Shown here: one piece after another, positions 47,213-58,996 of the stretch
Position numbering within the stretch: position 1 is the stretch's first letter
Layout: every line of letters starts with the position of its first letter
DNA from: Neofusicoccum parvum
Taxonomy: Eukaryota > Ascomycota > Dothideomycetes > Botryosphaeriales > Botryosphaeriaceae
NCBI GenBank assembly: GCA_020912385.1
Contig: CP087207.1
Coordinates: 2,604,001 to 2,668,000, forward strand
DNA: 64,000 nt
Reading direction: 5' to 3'
Notes under the pieces: model-generated
Told to the model about the DNA's origin: nothing
The model's input: the letters and a program-made list of their open reading frames with translations, nothing else
Database searches by the model: none
Made by a program: the position numbers and the translations under genes

Positions 47213-48905
47213 CCACGCACTCACGCGTCGGGGCCCGTTGCAGCCAGGAGAGCCTTGCTCCGGGGCCGAGTGACCTTGTGCCCTGGGCGGAGCATAATCC
47301 TGAGGGAGCAGGGCAGGTAAGGGACAGGAGGAGGTGGTGTGGTGGGGATTTGCCTCGCCGCGGCTGCCAGTCAAAGCTTGTGTGACGTGGATAAGCAGCG
47401 CCTGCTCGTCTGGGCGCGGCGGGCTGCGCACCCACCCGATCCACCACCGCGCTCCTCTCACGCCCGCGGAATACACAGGGCAGCCTTGCAGCGTGCCCGC
47501 CCGGCCACCACGCAAAAGCGCAGCGCCACAAATCGCGTGACCGGTCCTCGACGCGGCCGCCCGTGAAACATGCACCACATTCCCACTCCCGCATCCGCCC
47601 CTCCACCACCCGTATGCGTGTGATGTACGCCCACACCACCACTCCCGCCGCCCAGATCTCACTCGCCGTCCAATCGAGCCACTTCGTGCCCGGATCTTCT
47701 GGCGCTTCAGGCATGTGTGAGTGTGTGCGCGCGCTTTTGCGTGCTTACGGCCGCCGCCCCCGCCCGCCTCTCGCTCTCTAAGCGCCCGGAGGGTTTGGAG
47801 TGGTTGGGGGCGACGATGCGGGTCGTCCGCCGTTTCCTCAGCCTCGTCGTCAATTTTCTCCCCGGCGGGAACGCAGGCTGACTTGCACACGACTCCTTCC
47901 TTTCCCTGTGCGGGGGCGTGCTTGCATGTGCTTTCTTTCTGCCTATCTCCATCTCTCTCCCTTGCTTGCTTACGTCCCTAAGTTGACCGCTGCCGCCACC
48001 GAGAGGATTACCGCCCGTCTGGATACGGCCGCCGGATGACTCCTCCAACCCGCCAAGGCTGTGCTGAAGATATCGCCAATCCGTCCACGGAATCAGCTGG
48101 ATTGCCCCTGCCGTTGCCTGCTACAGGTATCTGCACGTCCGGTCAGGGCGATCGGCATTCCTGCGGGCGCCCGGCTGGACTTTGAGAAGGTGGAGGATGA
48201 GGGGTGCGGCTGATGCCTCAGCTGCACGACATGGATCCTCGAGGACCTGGCTCCGTGAAGGAGGCTGTGGAACGGGCCCAGCGCTCAAGTGCTCCGGAAT
48301 GCCCGGCCGTTGACCCGGAACTGGCAGACGTACCGCAAGGCTCAAAGTGCTCGGATTCAACGATGCCGATACGCGCGGCTATGAGGGCGTCTCCAAAGAC
48401 GACGAGCTAATGCTAAGTTTTGCAGGCAAACTAAGCTTAGATTATACAAGGCAGGATTTTTCTTCTTCTTTTCCAGAGCTGCCTGCATCGACGAGAGAAG
48501 GCTGCGAGCTCGGTCGACTTCTGAAGTCAGCAACTTAGAAGAAAAGTACGATGAGCACGTCCAGTTTTGAAATAAGCCACCTTGGTAATTCATCCATTTC
48601 GATAGAGTATCCTACGAATGATGGGGATTTTCCCTCTCATGGCTCGAGGTGAAAGCCGAAACTATCAACCGCTATGGTCTCGGGGAGAGTCACGCGGTGC
48701 TTCTGACCCTTGAAATCGAAACTTCTCCCGGTGAGTAGAAGGACGTACCATCTGAGAAGTTCGACTAACTCGACAGAGAAATCCTCGGCTTGGTTAAGGA
48801 TTCGTACAAGTCCGTTTCCCCTGATACCTTATCAGCTGAACATGCTTGAATGTTGAAAACATGGGTTTCTGGCTGTCACAAGACGTGCGCATGCCTATAA
48901 ACGCC

Positions 48906-48925
48906 GCCGAGCTTACCGGCTCGGC
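48906..48925. repeat. Small perfect inverted repeat
   Basis: Arms GCCGAGC and GCTCGGC flank a 6-base spacer. As RNA it would form a 7-bp hairpin. It lies upstream of the HET-like remnant and its role, if any, is unknown. Confidence 0.5.
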
Positions 48926-49076
48926 TAGTTGATGTTGGCGGCGATCCGGTTGCAATTATATCAGTGTGCACATGTCACTGTTTGTGCACTGGTTAGCCCG
49001 TGTCATGATGGCCTTTTGCAGCTACTGCCCGCTCTACTAGCCGTCATAACTCTGTTCTGGTTCTCGATACACCCTG

Positions 49077-49440
49077 AAATCGCTGCGGTTGGACCTTTCA
49101 GGAACAGCTCTTCTCACCAACGAAACTCTACTGTGGAAATTCATTTTTGGCGAGACACATACCGCGGATGGAATGGACAACATTAAGCCCTCTCAGGAAT
49201 ATTTGGATAGGTTCTCCAAAGTCGAGTTTTGGCCTCGCAAAAAATTCCTCAAAAACGCGTGGTATGGATATGTCGAGATGTATGTGGGAAGGTTGTTCAC
49301 CTTTCGTGAGGACCGTTCCCCGGCACTTTCAGCGGTCCTTCAGGACGAGGCTGTCAGAACCGAGGGCCAGTATCTGGCATGATCCGCTTGTAGTATCATC
49401 CCTTCTCGCTGCAGGCACGCTCTAAACGCTTTAAGATATG
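49077..49440 (+). pseudogene. Remnant of a HET-domain-type gene (C-terminal part)
   Basis: A plus-strand frame of about 100 codons ending at 49382 reads as the region that follows the HET domain in many fungal heterokaryon-incompatibility-like proteins. The diagnostic order is a Trp, then VEMYVGRLFTF, EDRSPALSAVL and GQYLA, matching the family pattern W..(I/V)V..Y..R.LT...D.LPALS.LA...YLAGLW. The frame breaks at a stop right after YLA; the expected continuation (IWHDPLVVSSLL) resumes in the next frame from about 49371 to 49425, consistent with a small deletion. No HET domain core is visible upstream. The sequence is AT-richer than the active genes, as decayed genes in ascomycetes often are. 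Intact HET proteins act in self/non-self recognition, but this copy should be inactive. Confidence 0.55.
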
Positions 49441-49546
49441 AAGATCTCCCAAAATTCTATCCCACCCATATGCCATGCGAATTCCCTTGCTCTTGTTTCT
49501 CTGATTCCCGCCTCTTCTCCCCCACCCTCGCGCCTGACGCCCGCCC

Positions 49547-51338
49547 CTACGCCCCCTCCTCCGCACCAACCTCCTCATCCCCCTCATCCCCATCCAAATC
49601 ATCCATATGTTCCCTCGCCCACGGACTCCTCTCCCTCAACGCCCTACCGTACCTGCTCCACACAAACGGAATCGGCACCAGCACGAGCGCCAACCCCGCC
49701 AGAATCGTGCCGGCCCACTGGTACCCGAGCGTCGTGAACATGGAGTGCGCGAACAGCGGGAAGCCGGCGCCGAACAGGTTGCGGATCAGGCCGATGCCGG
49801 CGAGCGCCGAGGCGGAGTAGACCTTGTACGAGTCCTCGGTGTAGGTGAAGGTCATCAGGATCAGCGTGTAGAAGCTCCAGCCCCACAGCGCGGACGCGAG
49901 GATGGGGATGAGGGGGTGGATGCTGGGGGAGGTGGTCCAGGCGAACCACAGGAGGGAGATGGGGAAGGCTGTTGGTGGCGGCTGTTAGCGTTGCGGATGT
50001 AAAGGGGAGGGGTGAGAGCAAGCGCTTACCGATGGCGGCGATTTTGCCCATCTGGACGCGCGCTTCCGGGATGTTCTTGCCGCCGGAGGCGTGGACGCGG
50101 CGCTGGTAGTAGCGCTCTTGCCAGATGTTGGTGATGGGGCCCAGGCTGATGCCGGCGCAGATGCCGAGGAAGCAGACGCCGACGCCGATGGTGTCGAAGC
50201 CGTGGCCCTGGCCGAAGACGAGAGCGAAGGCGGTGTTGAAGAGGAAGCTCAGGCCGTAGAGGTAGCCGTTGTACAGGGCGGCGAACATGATGATGGCTTC
50301 GGAGGCCAGGAATCGGAACGGTCTTGTGAGCGTGACGGTGAAGAGGTCCTTCACGCCCCTCTTCTTGAGATGCTCGGGGACGTCGATGTCGCTGGTGTTG
50401 TTGAGCTTGCGGGCCTGCTCTGCGCGGCGGGCAAGGAGGATGCTGTGGCGCGTCTCGCCGCAGAAGAGTAGTGATGCTGTCATGATGGCCCACAAGCCGC
50501 CGCAGACGCCGAGAAGTGCCCAGAAGACGTCCCTCCAGCCCCTGTTCTGCGCAACAAAAGACAGTAGGAAGTAACCGGTGGGAGAACCACAGGTGGCAGC
50601 CCATAGGTAGAGAGACATGGCTGGGCCGGTGTCATGTGGGTGATAAAGATCAGCGATCGTACCGCCGAAGTTTGCTGGGGCTGTATTAGTATCTCTGTAG
50701 CTCAGGGCAAGGCGATCAGACCTACCAATGGTCACAGACGAAAAGTAGCCAGATAGCAGTCGGATTGGGAGAAACCAGCCGAGGCTGGGAACCAGGGCCG
50801 AAGCCAAGAGGAAGCATAGGAAGAGAAAGTACGCGTAGATGTAAATCGGCCGTCTTCCATAGTACTACATTATCATCAGAATCTCCGTGCTCAGCAAAGT
50901 CTCCACTTGGGCATACCTCAGAGAGCGGTGCTCTAATCAAAGTCAGTAAATCGACACTACGCCATAGCCGGTTTCAAATACTCACAAAGTCATAGGCCCA
51001 AAAGCCAAACCCAGCACATACAGCGACAATCCTAGCGTCCCAGCCTCAGGCGATAAGCCAAAGTCTTCGGCGAACTTCTTGCTCGCAGGCGAGAATCCAG
51101 AGGCACCCCAGCTGACGGACAGATCGATGAGCAGGATGGGCCCGATCATCAACCATTTCTTCCATCGCGGCCAATTCCGCGGGTCCTCTGGATCCCCAGG
51201 AGAGAAGTGCACGACGCCGACGACGGAGCCGTCATGGCGGCGGGTTTCTTGGATTTTGTTGTTGCTGCCGCTGCCGTAGCTCGCGCCGTTGCTGTTTGAG
51301 GCGAGCAGCGGCTGGGTGATTTCGGCGTCGGTGGCCAT
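49547..51338 (-). CDS. Major facilitator superfamily transporter, DHA1-like
   Basis: Five minus-strand exons: 50986-51338, 50917-50932, 50726-50864, 50030-50680 and 49547-49968, giving 526 residues. A cytosolic N-terminus carries the fungal DHA1 marker DPEDPRNWPRWKKW, followed by about twelve hydrophobic segments in two groups of six separated by a charged loop (around 250-300, with ARRAEQARKLNN and PEHLKKRG). LSEYYGRRPIYIYAY is the conserved loop between helices 2 and 3. Such proton-coupled transporters export drugs, polyamines or secondary metabolites, or import nutrients; the cargo cannot be told. Exon 2 is only 16 nt and supplies the residues joining GPMT to LSEYYGRRP; skipping it destroys the frame. 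Met at 51338 is preferred, although the frame is open to an upstream ATG at 51638. The C-terminus is acidic. Confidence 0.93.
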
Positions 51339-52522
51339 CTCGTCTTGGCCGTCCGGGTATGCTGATGATGCCCGATGAACGTCTGCAGCAGAGCGCCCAC
51401 TGTGGACGAAGTTGTCTGGAGGTTGCGGCCGGTGACACAATGACGTCTCTAAAACAAGCGGCTGGGATGGATGGGCGGCCGTATCCCCACTGCTGCACAG
51501 ACGCGTCTGCGATAAGGACGGCGCCGCCCCGCGATTTTCACCTAATTCCCTTGCTCTTCTAATGGCTTCGCAGCCGAGCCGGTTACGATGGCGCGCTGGT
51601 CCCGCCGGCGAGGGATGCGACGCCTTCAAGGCAGACACGGAAGAGGAAATTGGGAGAGAAAGACAGACGTGCCATGGTGTCAGGCGGCCGGGATATGATG
51701 CGATCGTTGGCGGCTAGTCGAGACGACGCGGGGCGGCGTATCGGTCGCGTCGATGACCTGGTCAACTGACGATTTGGCACGAGAGTGGCGTTCAGCCGAG
51801 CCTGCCCGGCCTCGTCGGGTAGCCCGAGAGTGCTCAACACCAGGTCACATGATCTGCCGCATGTAGCCAAAAGAGGTAACTTCTTGCAAGGCCGCAACTT
51901 CGAACGTCGCATTCTGAATTCGAAAAAACCGAGAATCTAGGTGCATTGCTGCTACAGCCTGCTATACGCTGTTGTAGGCTGGTATAGGCCGCGGCAGGCT
52001 GCAGCCACTTAAGTAGCTTTCAAACATGCATCCAAAATGGCTCTACAAGTTTCGTTGAACTCCGTGAGTTAAGATAGGCGTAGAGGCCGGCGGCGGTGGA
52101 TGGTGATGGTCTCCGCACCTGCCCTCGAGGCTTAACACCTCGTTCCATGATTGAACGAATCAAAACCCATTCTAGTATGCATATGCTAGTTACCTTTACT
52201 GCCCAGCGCAAAGGATGAGATGCTCATTGTAACGCTTCCACTCGCTAGACTTGGGACGAAGCACAAAAGAGCGCAAAGGAAGAAGACTCGGGACTAAAAA
52301 TCATATATGCAACGCCTACTGCCCTGACTATCCCCACACAACGAGCGCACAAAATGCCAGAAATAATGCCTGCCAACCCCACCCCACCATCGACAAAAGT
52401 AGATGCTACGAATGCGGAAGATCAACGATAAACCACAACTCCAAAAACACCCCATGCCGTGCCGTCCGTCATGACCCTGAAGCCTTACCTTGTACCTTTT
52501 CCTCTCGACATCGTCGAGCGCC
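51339..52522. other. Intergenic, MFS upstream region and Cdc45 3' flank
   Basis: The MFS promoter should lie in the left part. Around 51940-52010 there are imperfect repeats of GCTRTA/GTAGGC-type sequence that could fold weakly. No gene is seen. Confidence 0.5.
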
Positions 52523-55169
52523 CTATCCTACGATAGCCTTCATACTCAGCTGCTCCAAGAATCCGCTGAGATCCTCCTTCCTGACCTCGACGACGCAGTG
52601 CTCGAAGCTGTCCACCTTGACACGCGCCCCAGTCTCCTCGATGACCTCCTGGAACGCGATGCCGAAGCGGTTCCTCCCAGCCGCGCCCCTCCTGCCCTCC
52701 TTCGCCTCGTCGGCCTCGTCCTCGCTCTCGCTCTCACTGCTGTCCTCCTCCTCCGTCTCGACGTCCTCGTCGTCGTCGTCGTCGTCCACCTCCTCCCCGT
52801 TTGCCAGCCGCCGCTCCAGCGCGCGCTGGCGCTCCGCCGCCTTCTCCCTGCGGCGGGCCTCGCGCTTCTCGTCCCTGCGTTTCCGCCGCTCCGCGCGCCG
52901 CTTCTCCTTCTCCTTGCTCTGCACCGTCGTGCCGCCGCCGCCCAGCCCGACCACCACGTACACGCCGCGCGCCTCGTCCAGCCCGGCCAGCACGAGCTCG
53001 CTGCCGCCGCTGCCGCCGCCGCGTGCCTTCTTGCCCTCCATCTCGGCCACTGCCTCCGCGACCCAGAGCGCCAGCTTGACCAGCGCGCCCGCGTGCGTGA
53101 AGAGCGGCGCGTCCGGGCCCTCCTTGACCACCGCCATGCGGAAGGCGCGCAGGTGGCGGATCTGGTGCTTGGCGATGAGCGCGGTGCCGGTGCGGAGGAT
53201 GGCGCGGTGCAGGTGCTGCGCGATGGGGATGTGCTGCGTGATGAGGGTTGGGGAAGAGAGCGAGTCGTACGCGGTCCAGAACCGCGAGGTGATGGCGTCC
53301 TGGGCCGCTTCGTCGTCGAACTTTGGGGCGTCGGGGAGGAAGCCCTGGCTGCCGGAGCTGTCCAGTGACTGCGGAGTGGGCGGCAGCTGCGGGGAAGAGT
53401 TGGGGAAACCGGTCCCGGCTGGGTTGATGTTGGATCCGACCTCGAGGATGGCGCCTAGTACTACGCCTACGTCTATTGCGGACAGGCATGCTTTCCAGCC
53501 CCAGCACCTTACGAAACCCCAGCCTTCTTTGCTGCCACCTCGTTCTGTTGCTTCAGGGACGAGCCCATCAAGGCCGTACACGGGCGCGAACTTCAGAAGT
53601 CGCTCGCGTAGCCCACGCTTCAACTCCATGTCCATGTGAGTGTAGCTTTGCTTGCACTGGGTCAAGCTGACGCCCATCTTCGCCAAAAGCTTGTGTAGAC
53701 GCCGGCGGCCTTGATCCGACCACAGATGTAGTTTTGCGGACAAATATGGCGAGTGCAGCATGCTGTCGTACAAGCTCCAATGTCTGATGAGCAAGAAGCG
53801 GGGCTCTGGAGAAAGACGAATAGACATGTCCGTTGGTGATCGAGCATGTGTGGGAATCACTCCACCAGATTCTCCTAAGCTTGTTTCGCGGGCAATGTCC
53901 TTTGGGTCGATCGGGTTGAGACGCCGCACTTCGTCTTGCAGCAAAGCACGGATTCTGTCACCTCGAGAACCGTGCCAGCCTTGCTTTGTGGAGGATGATA
54001 GGCCCATGCCTGTAGGTGTTCGGCCATAAAGCTCTAAGCTGCTGACGCCCACAATTGCCTGCCATAGCAAGTCGTTGTCTTCTCTGCCAAGTTCGGATGC
54101 AAGGCTGTAAACGATGGAAGATACTGGTTCAGAGTATGATGTTCCGAGCGAATAATATTTGTCCAGCACTCTGTTGTGCTGCGCACGGAGTTTGAGCAGG
54201 CGACGTCTGAGTGTCTTAGCCGAAGGCTGCTTGTCTGCTGGAGGTGGAGAAACAGAGCGGCTTATAGAATCTGATCGTGAGAAGTCCGAGGAGTTCGTTG
54301 TAAGGAGGCCCCGGCGCGGAGGTCGAGAAGGAGAAGACGGGATGGGAGTTGACTGGACACATTAGTTAGTAAATCAGGGGCCTGAGGCACGCGAAACAGC
54401 ATACCGAATTGCTTCTGCGCCTCTGGGCTGGACGCTCTTCGTCGTCCTCGCCTTCAGTGTCGTCGTCGCCGTCACCCCACGATTTTCTTTTGCGGCCAAT
54501 CTGGCCAGACACTGGCGGTGCGTCCTCTACTGTGTGATCCTCTGCGTCGCTCTCTTCGTCGTCGTCAAAATCTGCCTCGTCGATCTCGGGCATCTGCTCC
54601 AGTGCGGTATACGCTTCTCTTTCGCGCTCAAGTTCCTCCTCAATGTCTCCATCGTCAAACACAACGATGCCCCCTCTGCCAGGTTTATACGACCGTAATA
54701 TCCTCCCACGCTCCACACCTGGGACTTTGGTGGGTAGATCGGTATCTTCCGCTCCGGTATCGCCTCGTCCGCCAAAGACATTGCTCAAATTCCACGGTCT
54801 TCGAGCATCCATTACCCAGATCTCGACACCACCAAAGTCGGCCCCATCCTCTCCTTCCAGCCCCAGCAGGTTCTCGAGGTCGACAAGCCCTCCTACACCT
54901 AGACATACAACGACACCCCCACTGCCGCCGTCATTGAGGCGCATGGGGCGAACCAGTTCCTGGCCGGCGCGCGCAAGGTCATTGTAGCCGGCGATGGGCT
55001 GAATCTTGTGAGGAATGTAATCCCGCTTGAGGAGTGCGGTGAGGATGCGGCAGGCACATAGTGCGTCGGGCTCGAGGGAGACGAGCAGGAGAACAGGTGG
55101 AGAAAGCGGGTGTGTCGTGTGAAGGAGGTGGGTGTATAGTTGCGCGATCAATGTCCTAGGGAGGTACAT
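52523..55169 (-). CDS. CDC45: DNA replication factor Cdc45
   Basis: Two minus-strand exons, 54405-55169 and 52523-54352, giving 864 residues. Cdc45 is part of the CMG (Cdc45-MCM-GINS) helicase that unwinds DNA at replication forks in the nucleus. The N-terminus MYLPRTLIAQLYTHLL and the DPDALCA-like EPDALCACRILTALLKRD match the DHH-phosphoesterase-like fold (catalytic residues are not kept in Cdc45). A second block GGVEIWVMDARRPWNLSNVFG is also conserved, as are DNDLLWQAIVGVSSLELYGR and FLLIRHWSLYDSML in exon 2. An acidic, disordered linker (about 195-300) follows the first domain, and a long highly charged E/K/R insert (about 730-810) breaks the C-terminal domain before a final conserved block. 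The 52-base intron lies in the linker. It is longer than yeast Cdc45 (650) because of those inserts. Confidence 0.95.
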
Positions 55170-56835
55170 GACGCGCGAAGTCGCGGGGTATGAAGGCGTT
55201 CAGACGTGTCGTGAGGACGGAGGGGCCGAGAGAGGCGGTCCTGGTGGTGATATCGCGTCGGGCGGGCCGTAGGTGCGGGGGATGTTCTCGTGGGACGCGC
55301 TTCTCGACGCGTTGGAAAGTGGTTAGGGATTCTAGGCTGCGCGGGCTATGACGTGGAGGACTCGGAAATGGCAATGCTGTGTAAAATGCTCGCGCTGTGG
55401 ATATGCAAAACAATAGCGGCAGCCGTGGCGCGTAAAATGGGTGGGGATTGCAGAGCATGCGGCTCGTGGTTGTGGTCGTTGGCGGAGCCCTGGTGTTTCG
55501 CGCCTTGAGAAGAGAGGCGCGTCGCGCTTGGGCGCCACGCGCTCCGTCTGTCGTCTCGGGGAAACTGACGCCCGCCCAGCTGCGCGCCCGCCCTACACCA
55601 TCAGCTTTCCTGTTCAAGCATGGCCTTCCCGCAGGTCTCTTGCCCGGCCTGTTTGCTGCTATCAATGCGGTGAAGTGCCGTCGACCAACACGTGCATGGC
55701 AGCTCCGACATGCGTTATTTCAACCCCTGCAGACGATGGAGGGGCACACCCAAAGTGGCCTGCATGCACACCGACTTGAAAAGGATTGCGATTGCGATTG
55801 CATCACAGCGCGCACGAAGCGCTGGAACCACCAGCCAGATTAGCATGACACAGCTGCTGCTGCTTCACGTTCGGACCAACATTGTGGCGCTCTATGTGCA
55901 GGGTTGCCTACAATTAGAACCCTCTGCGGAGAAATATCGTGGCCGAATTGTCCCAGACACCTCGCCAGGCTGAGGAGTTCGCGGGCAGGCAGGCAGCACG
56001 ACGGGCGGGGAAGGGCTTTACTTCATTAAAACGCCTGAGAAGCCATTGCGCTCAGGGCGCCGAGCTCCGAGACGGCGCCAAGACGGCGAAGCTCGCGCCT
56101 TGCCCGTCGCTCGGTGCGAGCACCGAGACCCGGTGGATCTTGGGCGTTCCTTAGTGGGAGCAGAATTAATCATCTCGAGGTCAGGCGCAGTGCTTTCCAA
56201 CTCCTGGAGTTAAGATCCGTCTGCCCGACCGAGCGAGGGCTTCGGCGCCTCCTGCCAGCACTGCCGGGCCGGGAGTTTGTTGCTTGATTGTCGGCTCGGG
56301 AGGCGCAACGGAGGAAAGTTCGATGCGTGAGTAAGCTCCCGGTCGGTACCACGGTACCCAAAGCATGGCCAACCGACCCCTCGTGCTGCCTATCTCTCTC
56401 AGATCTCGCCGTATTCGGGATGCAGCGATCCGACCCCAGGTTCGACGAAGCGAGCCCGAGGCCGAACTCTACTCTCGGCCTGCAGCAGATCTGGGGCGCG
56501 TGAACGGCCTGTGATTGGCTGTCGGCACTAACCGCTGCACGGCGTTTGCGAACCCCGAGAGGCCGAGCATTCCAGATGCAGCCACGCCTACCGTGATCAG
56601 TTGATGGAAGGGATGCGACTGATCAGACCCTGGCTCGGCCGAGCCCGCTTTGTCTGCAGATGGGCAACGCGATGAGGCGACGTCGACGGCGCTGTGGGCG
56701 CCTGCTGTTCTTCCTATATGTATCTGCCTGTGCAACTTTTTCTCGTTGTTACATCCGTCGCACCGCATATTCCTTGCTTTCTCCTTTCGACGACACCTCC
56801 TCCCCCTCCCTGCCTCCCTGAGGACCGTCAACACC
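55170..56835. other. Divergent interval between Cdc45 and the SNG1-like gene
   Basis: About 1.7 kb that must contain both promoters. No supported gene; frames here are short or overlapping. The last 120 bases before the ATG at 56836 are T/C-rich, in keeping with a fungal leader. Confidence 0.5.
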
Positions 56836-58257
56836 ATGGCAGGCCTACCGTCTTTCTTCCAGCGCTCCACGGACCGCATACATCGCAGCCATGAGTTCTG
56901 GAACGGCAGGAGAAAAGGCTTCGCCATTGCCGTGGTCATGTCCATAGTCCTGCTCGACCTCCTCTTCCTCGCCAACCTATCATACCTCTTCGGCACTGTC
57001 TTCAACAGTGGGAAGCGAGTCCACAACTTCAAGGTCTTGATGGTCGACTTCGACGGCGGTGTCATCGGCCAATCTGTCAATGGTGCCTATGAGCAGATGA
57101 AGGGCAACACTTTCCCAACCCTCGTCCAACACGGCACTTCGGAATATCCTTCTGAGGCCGATGTGCGCAAGGCGGTGTGCAAGGGGAACTACTGGGGTGC
57201 AGTCTACACTCACCGTGATGCTAGCTCCCGTCTCTCTGCGGCGTTGGCTGGTGGTGACGCGGCAACCTCCTACAACCCCGCAGACACCATCACATATATC
57301 TGGAACGCCGTCAGATACCCCGCCTACGCTTCTGGAAACCTCCAGTCACCCCTCGTGCAGCTTGCTGGCGCGGCTGCTGTTGTCTATGGCCACCTCAACG
57401 GCACCCAGGCTGCCCAATCAGTCAACGTTTCCGATGCTGCTGCCGTCCAAGCCCTCCTCAACCCCATCCAAGGCAGCGCCGCTCCCATCCAACCCACAAA
57501 CCAGGGCCCTCGCGTCTTTTACAACACCGTTGGCATGGTCATGCCAATCCTGATGAATTTCTTCTTCGTCATGGCAATCAACGGCATCTCGACCTCTATG
57601 CAGTTCCTCAGCCGTCTACCCCGCCTCGACAACTACATCATCCGCATGAGCCTCTCGCTCCTCTTCTCTTTCACAGCTTCCCTGGTCATGACTGGATACA
57701 CCTGGGCATTCAAGGAGGATTGGGCAGTCACGGGCTCGGATTTTGCTCTTACCTGGATGGTGTTGTGGCTCTTCATGCACATCAACTACTACATCTACGA
57801 CTTCCTCACGGCCTTTATTCCGATGCAATTCATCCCCTTCTTCGTCTTCACCTGGATCATCACCAACGTTGCAAGCGCCGTCGCGCCATACGAGCTTACC
57901 CCTGGCTTTTTCAAGTGGGGTTACGCGCTCCCCGCGAAGGAGGTTTACGACGTGCTTACCGTGATCTGGAGCGAGGGCTGTGCCGACTACAATTACCGCG
58001 CGCTGCCCATCCTGTTCGCATGGTGGGTTGTGGGCACCGTCGCCAGTGTTTTCTCGATCCAACATCGCTGCGATTGCGCCTTGAGGAACGAGGAAGCCGA
58101 GAAGGCCAAGTGGGAGAGGATGCTGATCAAGGGTGACGAGGAGAACAACAACCAGAACCGCGGTGAAAGCCAGACCAGGAGTGGTGCAGGAAACGCAGAC
58201 TTGGAGAAGGGTGAAAGCCAGAGCAGGACTCCCAGCACGCGTCAGGGCTCTGTTTGA
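56836..58257 (+). CDS. SNG1/DUF3533-family membrane protein
   Basis: A single exon of 473 residues. Topology is clear: a cytosolic N-terminus, one membrane helix at about 28-52 (AIAVVMSIVLLDLLFLANLS), a large non-cytosolic domain to about 235 containing MVDFDGGVIGQSV and possible N-glycosylation sites (NGT, NVS), then about five hydrophobic segments starting at VFYNTVGMVMPILMNFFFVM and including IPFFVFTWIITNVAS. The charged C-terminus has repeated GESQ(T/S)R. This is the layout of DUF3533, the family of yeast Sng1, linked to nitrosoguanidine resistance and to plasma-membrane lipid properties; biochemical activity is unsettled. The ATG at 56836 is chosen because the frame upstream, open to 56650, reads as non-conserved leader and is preceded by a C/T-rich stretch. 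Intronless. Confidence 0.9.
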   Translation: MAGLPSFFQRSTDRIHRSHEFWNGRRKGFAIAVVMSIVLLDLLFLANLSYLFGTVFNSGKRVHNFKVLMVDFDGGVIGQSVNGAYEQMKGNTFPTLVQHGTSEYPSEADVRKAVCKGNYWGAVYTHRDASSRLSAALAGGDAATSYNPADTITYIWNAVRYPAYASGNLQSPLVQLAGAAAVVYGHLNGTQAAQSVNVSDAAAVQALLNPIQGSAAPIQPTNQGPRVFYNTVGMVMPILMNFFFVMAINGISTSMQFLSRLPRLDNYIIRMSLSLLFSFTASLVMTGYTWAFKEDWAVTGSDFALTWMVLWLFMHINYYIYDFLTAFIPMQFIPFFVFTWIITNVASAVAPYELTPGFFKWGYALPAKEVYDVLTVIWSEGCADYNYRALPILFAWWVVGTVASVFSIQHRCDCALRNEEAEKAKWERMLIKGDEENNNQNRGESQTRSGAGNADLEKGESQSRTPSTRQGSV

Positions 58258-58996
58258 GGTACGGATTTTCTTGTCCTCGCATGTCAGCATGGTGTTTGGG
58301 TAATAGATGGGAATGATTTTTGGGTGCATGGAACCAACAAAAGAAGTAGACGTTGCTTTACGCTCGGGGGTGGTTTTAAAAAAGACAAGGCACTTAAAAA
58401 AGTGGCTTGGGCAGCAGCAGTTAATATTATGATATCCTCACTCAACTTATGATTCCTACGAGAGGTGGTATTCGTTTGTTAGACTCGCCGCTATGACGTC
58501 TTGGTAAGCATTTGAAGCAGTTGTCGTGGTGTTGAACGCCGACAAAACCGTAAGAATGCTCCGAAGTCGTTCAACATGCGGCAGACATGTAGCCAAGCCC
58601 CGTCGCAAGCGGTTTCTGTATTTGTTGCAAACCGCCAGAGTCGCCGGATGTAGTCGCGCGGTGGTGGCACGGCCAAGGAGCGGGTTGGGTTGTGCGACCC
58701 CGCCTGGCTGACGAGCGGGCGCTAAAAAGTGTGCCCCTCCTCCGAGTCATCGGGCCACAAGGCGGCGACATCGCAGTGCAAGCTCTTAGCCCGACAGCCA
58801 ACCCGTTTTCTCCCAGCTTCGCCGTTTTTACCTGGTATCTCTACCCAACTATACACCACCCACCCCCGCCTTATTCCGACCGCTAAGCACCACCTACACG
58901 CCCAGCGCACCGACACGGCGATTTCAGCGCCCGACCTCCAACCCGTTTCTACCCTACACGAGAGCTCAGGTCAGCGTCAGCACAGCGACACACAAG
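58258..58996. other. Intergenic between SNG1-like and CCDC124-like genes
   Basis: No gene seen. The right half is rich in ACC/CCA, typical of a short leader upstream of the ATG at 58997. Confidence 0.5.

Larger units (their letters stand above)
45887..49076. other. Gene-poor interval right of the J-domain gene
   Basis: No complete gene seen over about 3.2 kb. It contains a pyrimidine-rich tract (about 46461-46523), a 15-base A-run (47198-47212), a GC-rich part (about 47000-48300) with overlapping shadow frames, and an AT-richer part that leads into the HET-like remnant. Frames such as 48347-48538 (plus) may be further fragments of a broken gene but have no recognisable domain. Confidence 0.5.

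Noticed and set aside
52490..53639. 292- and 462-codon plus frames across Cdc45
   Set aside because: Shadows of the charged Cdc45 C-terminal insert; compositions are complementary (Ser/Leu/Val runs) and there is no domain.
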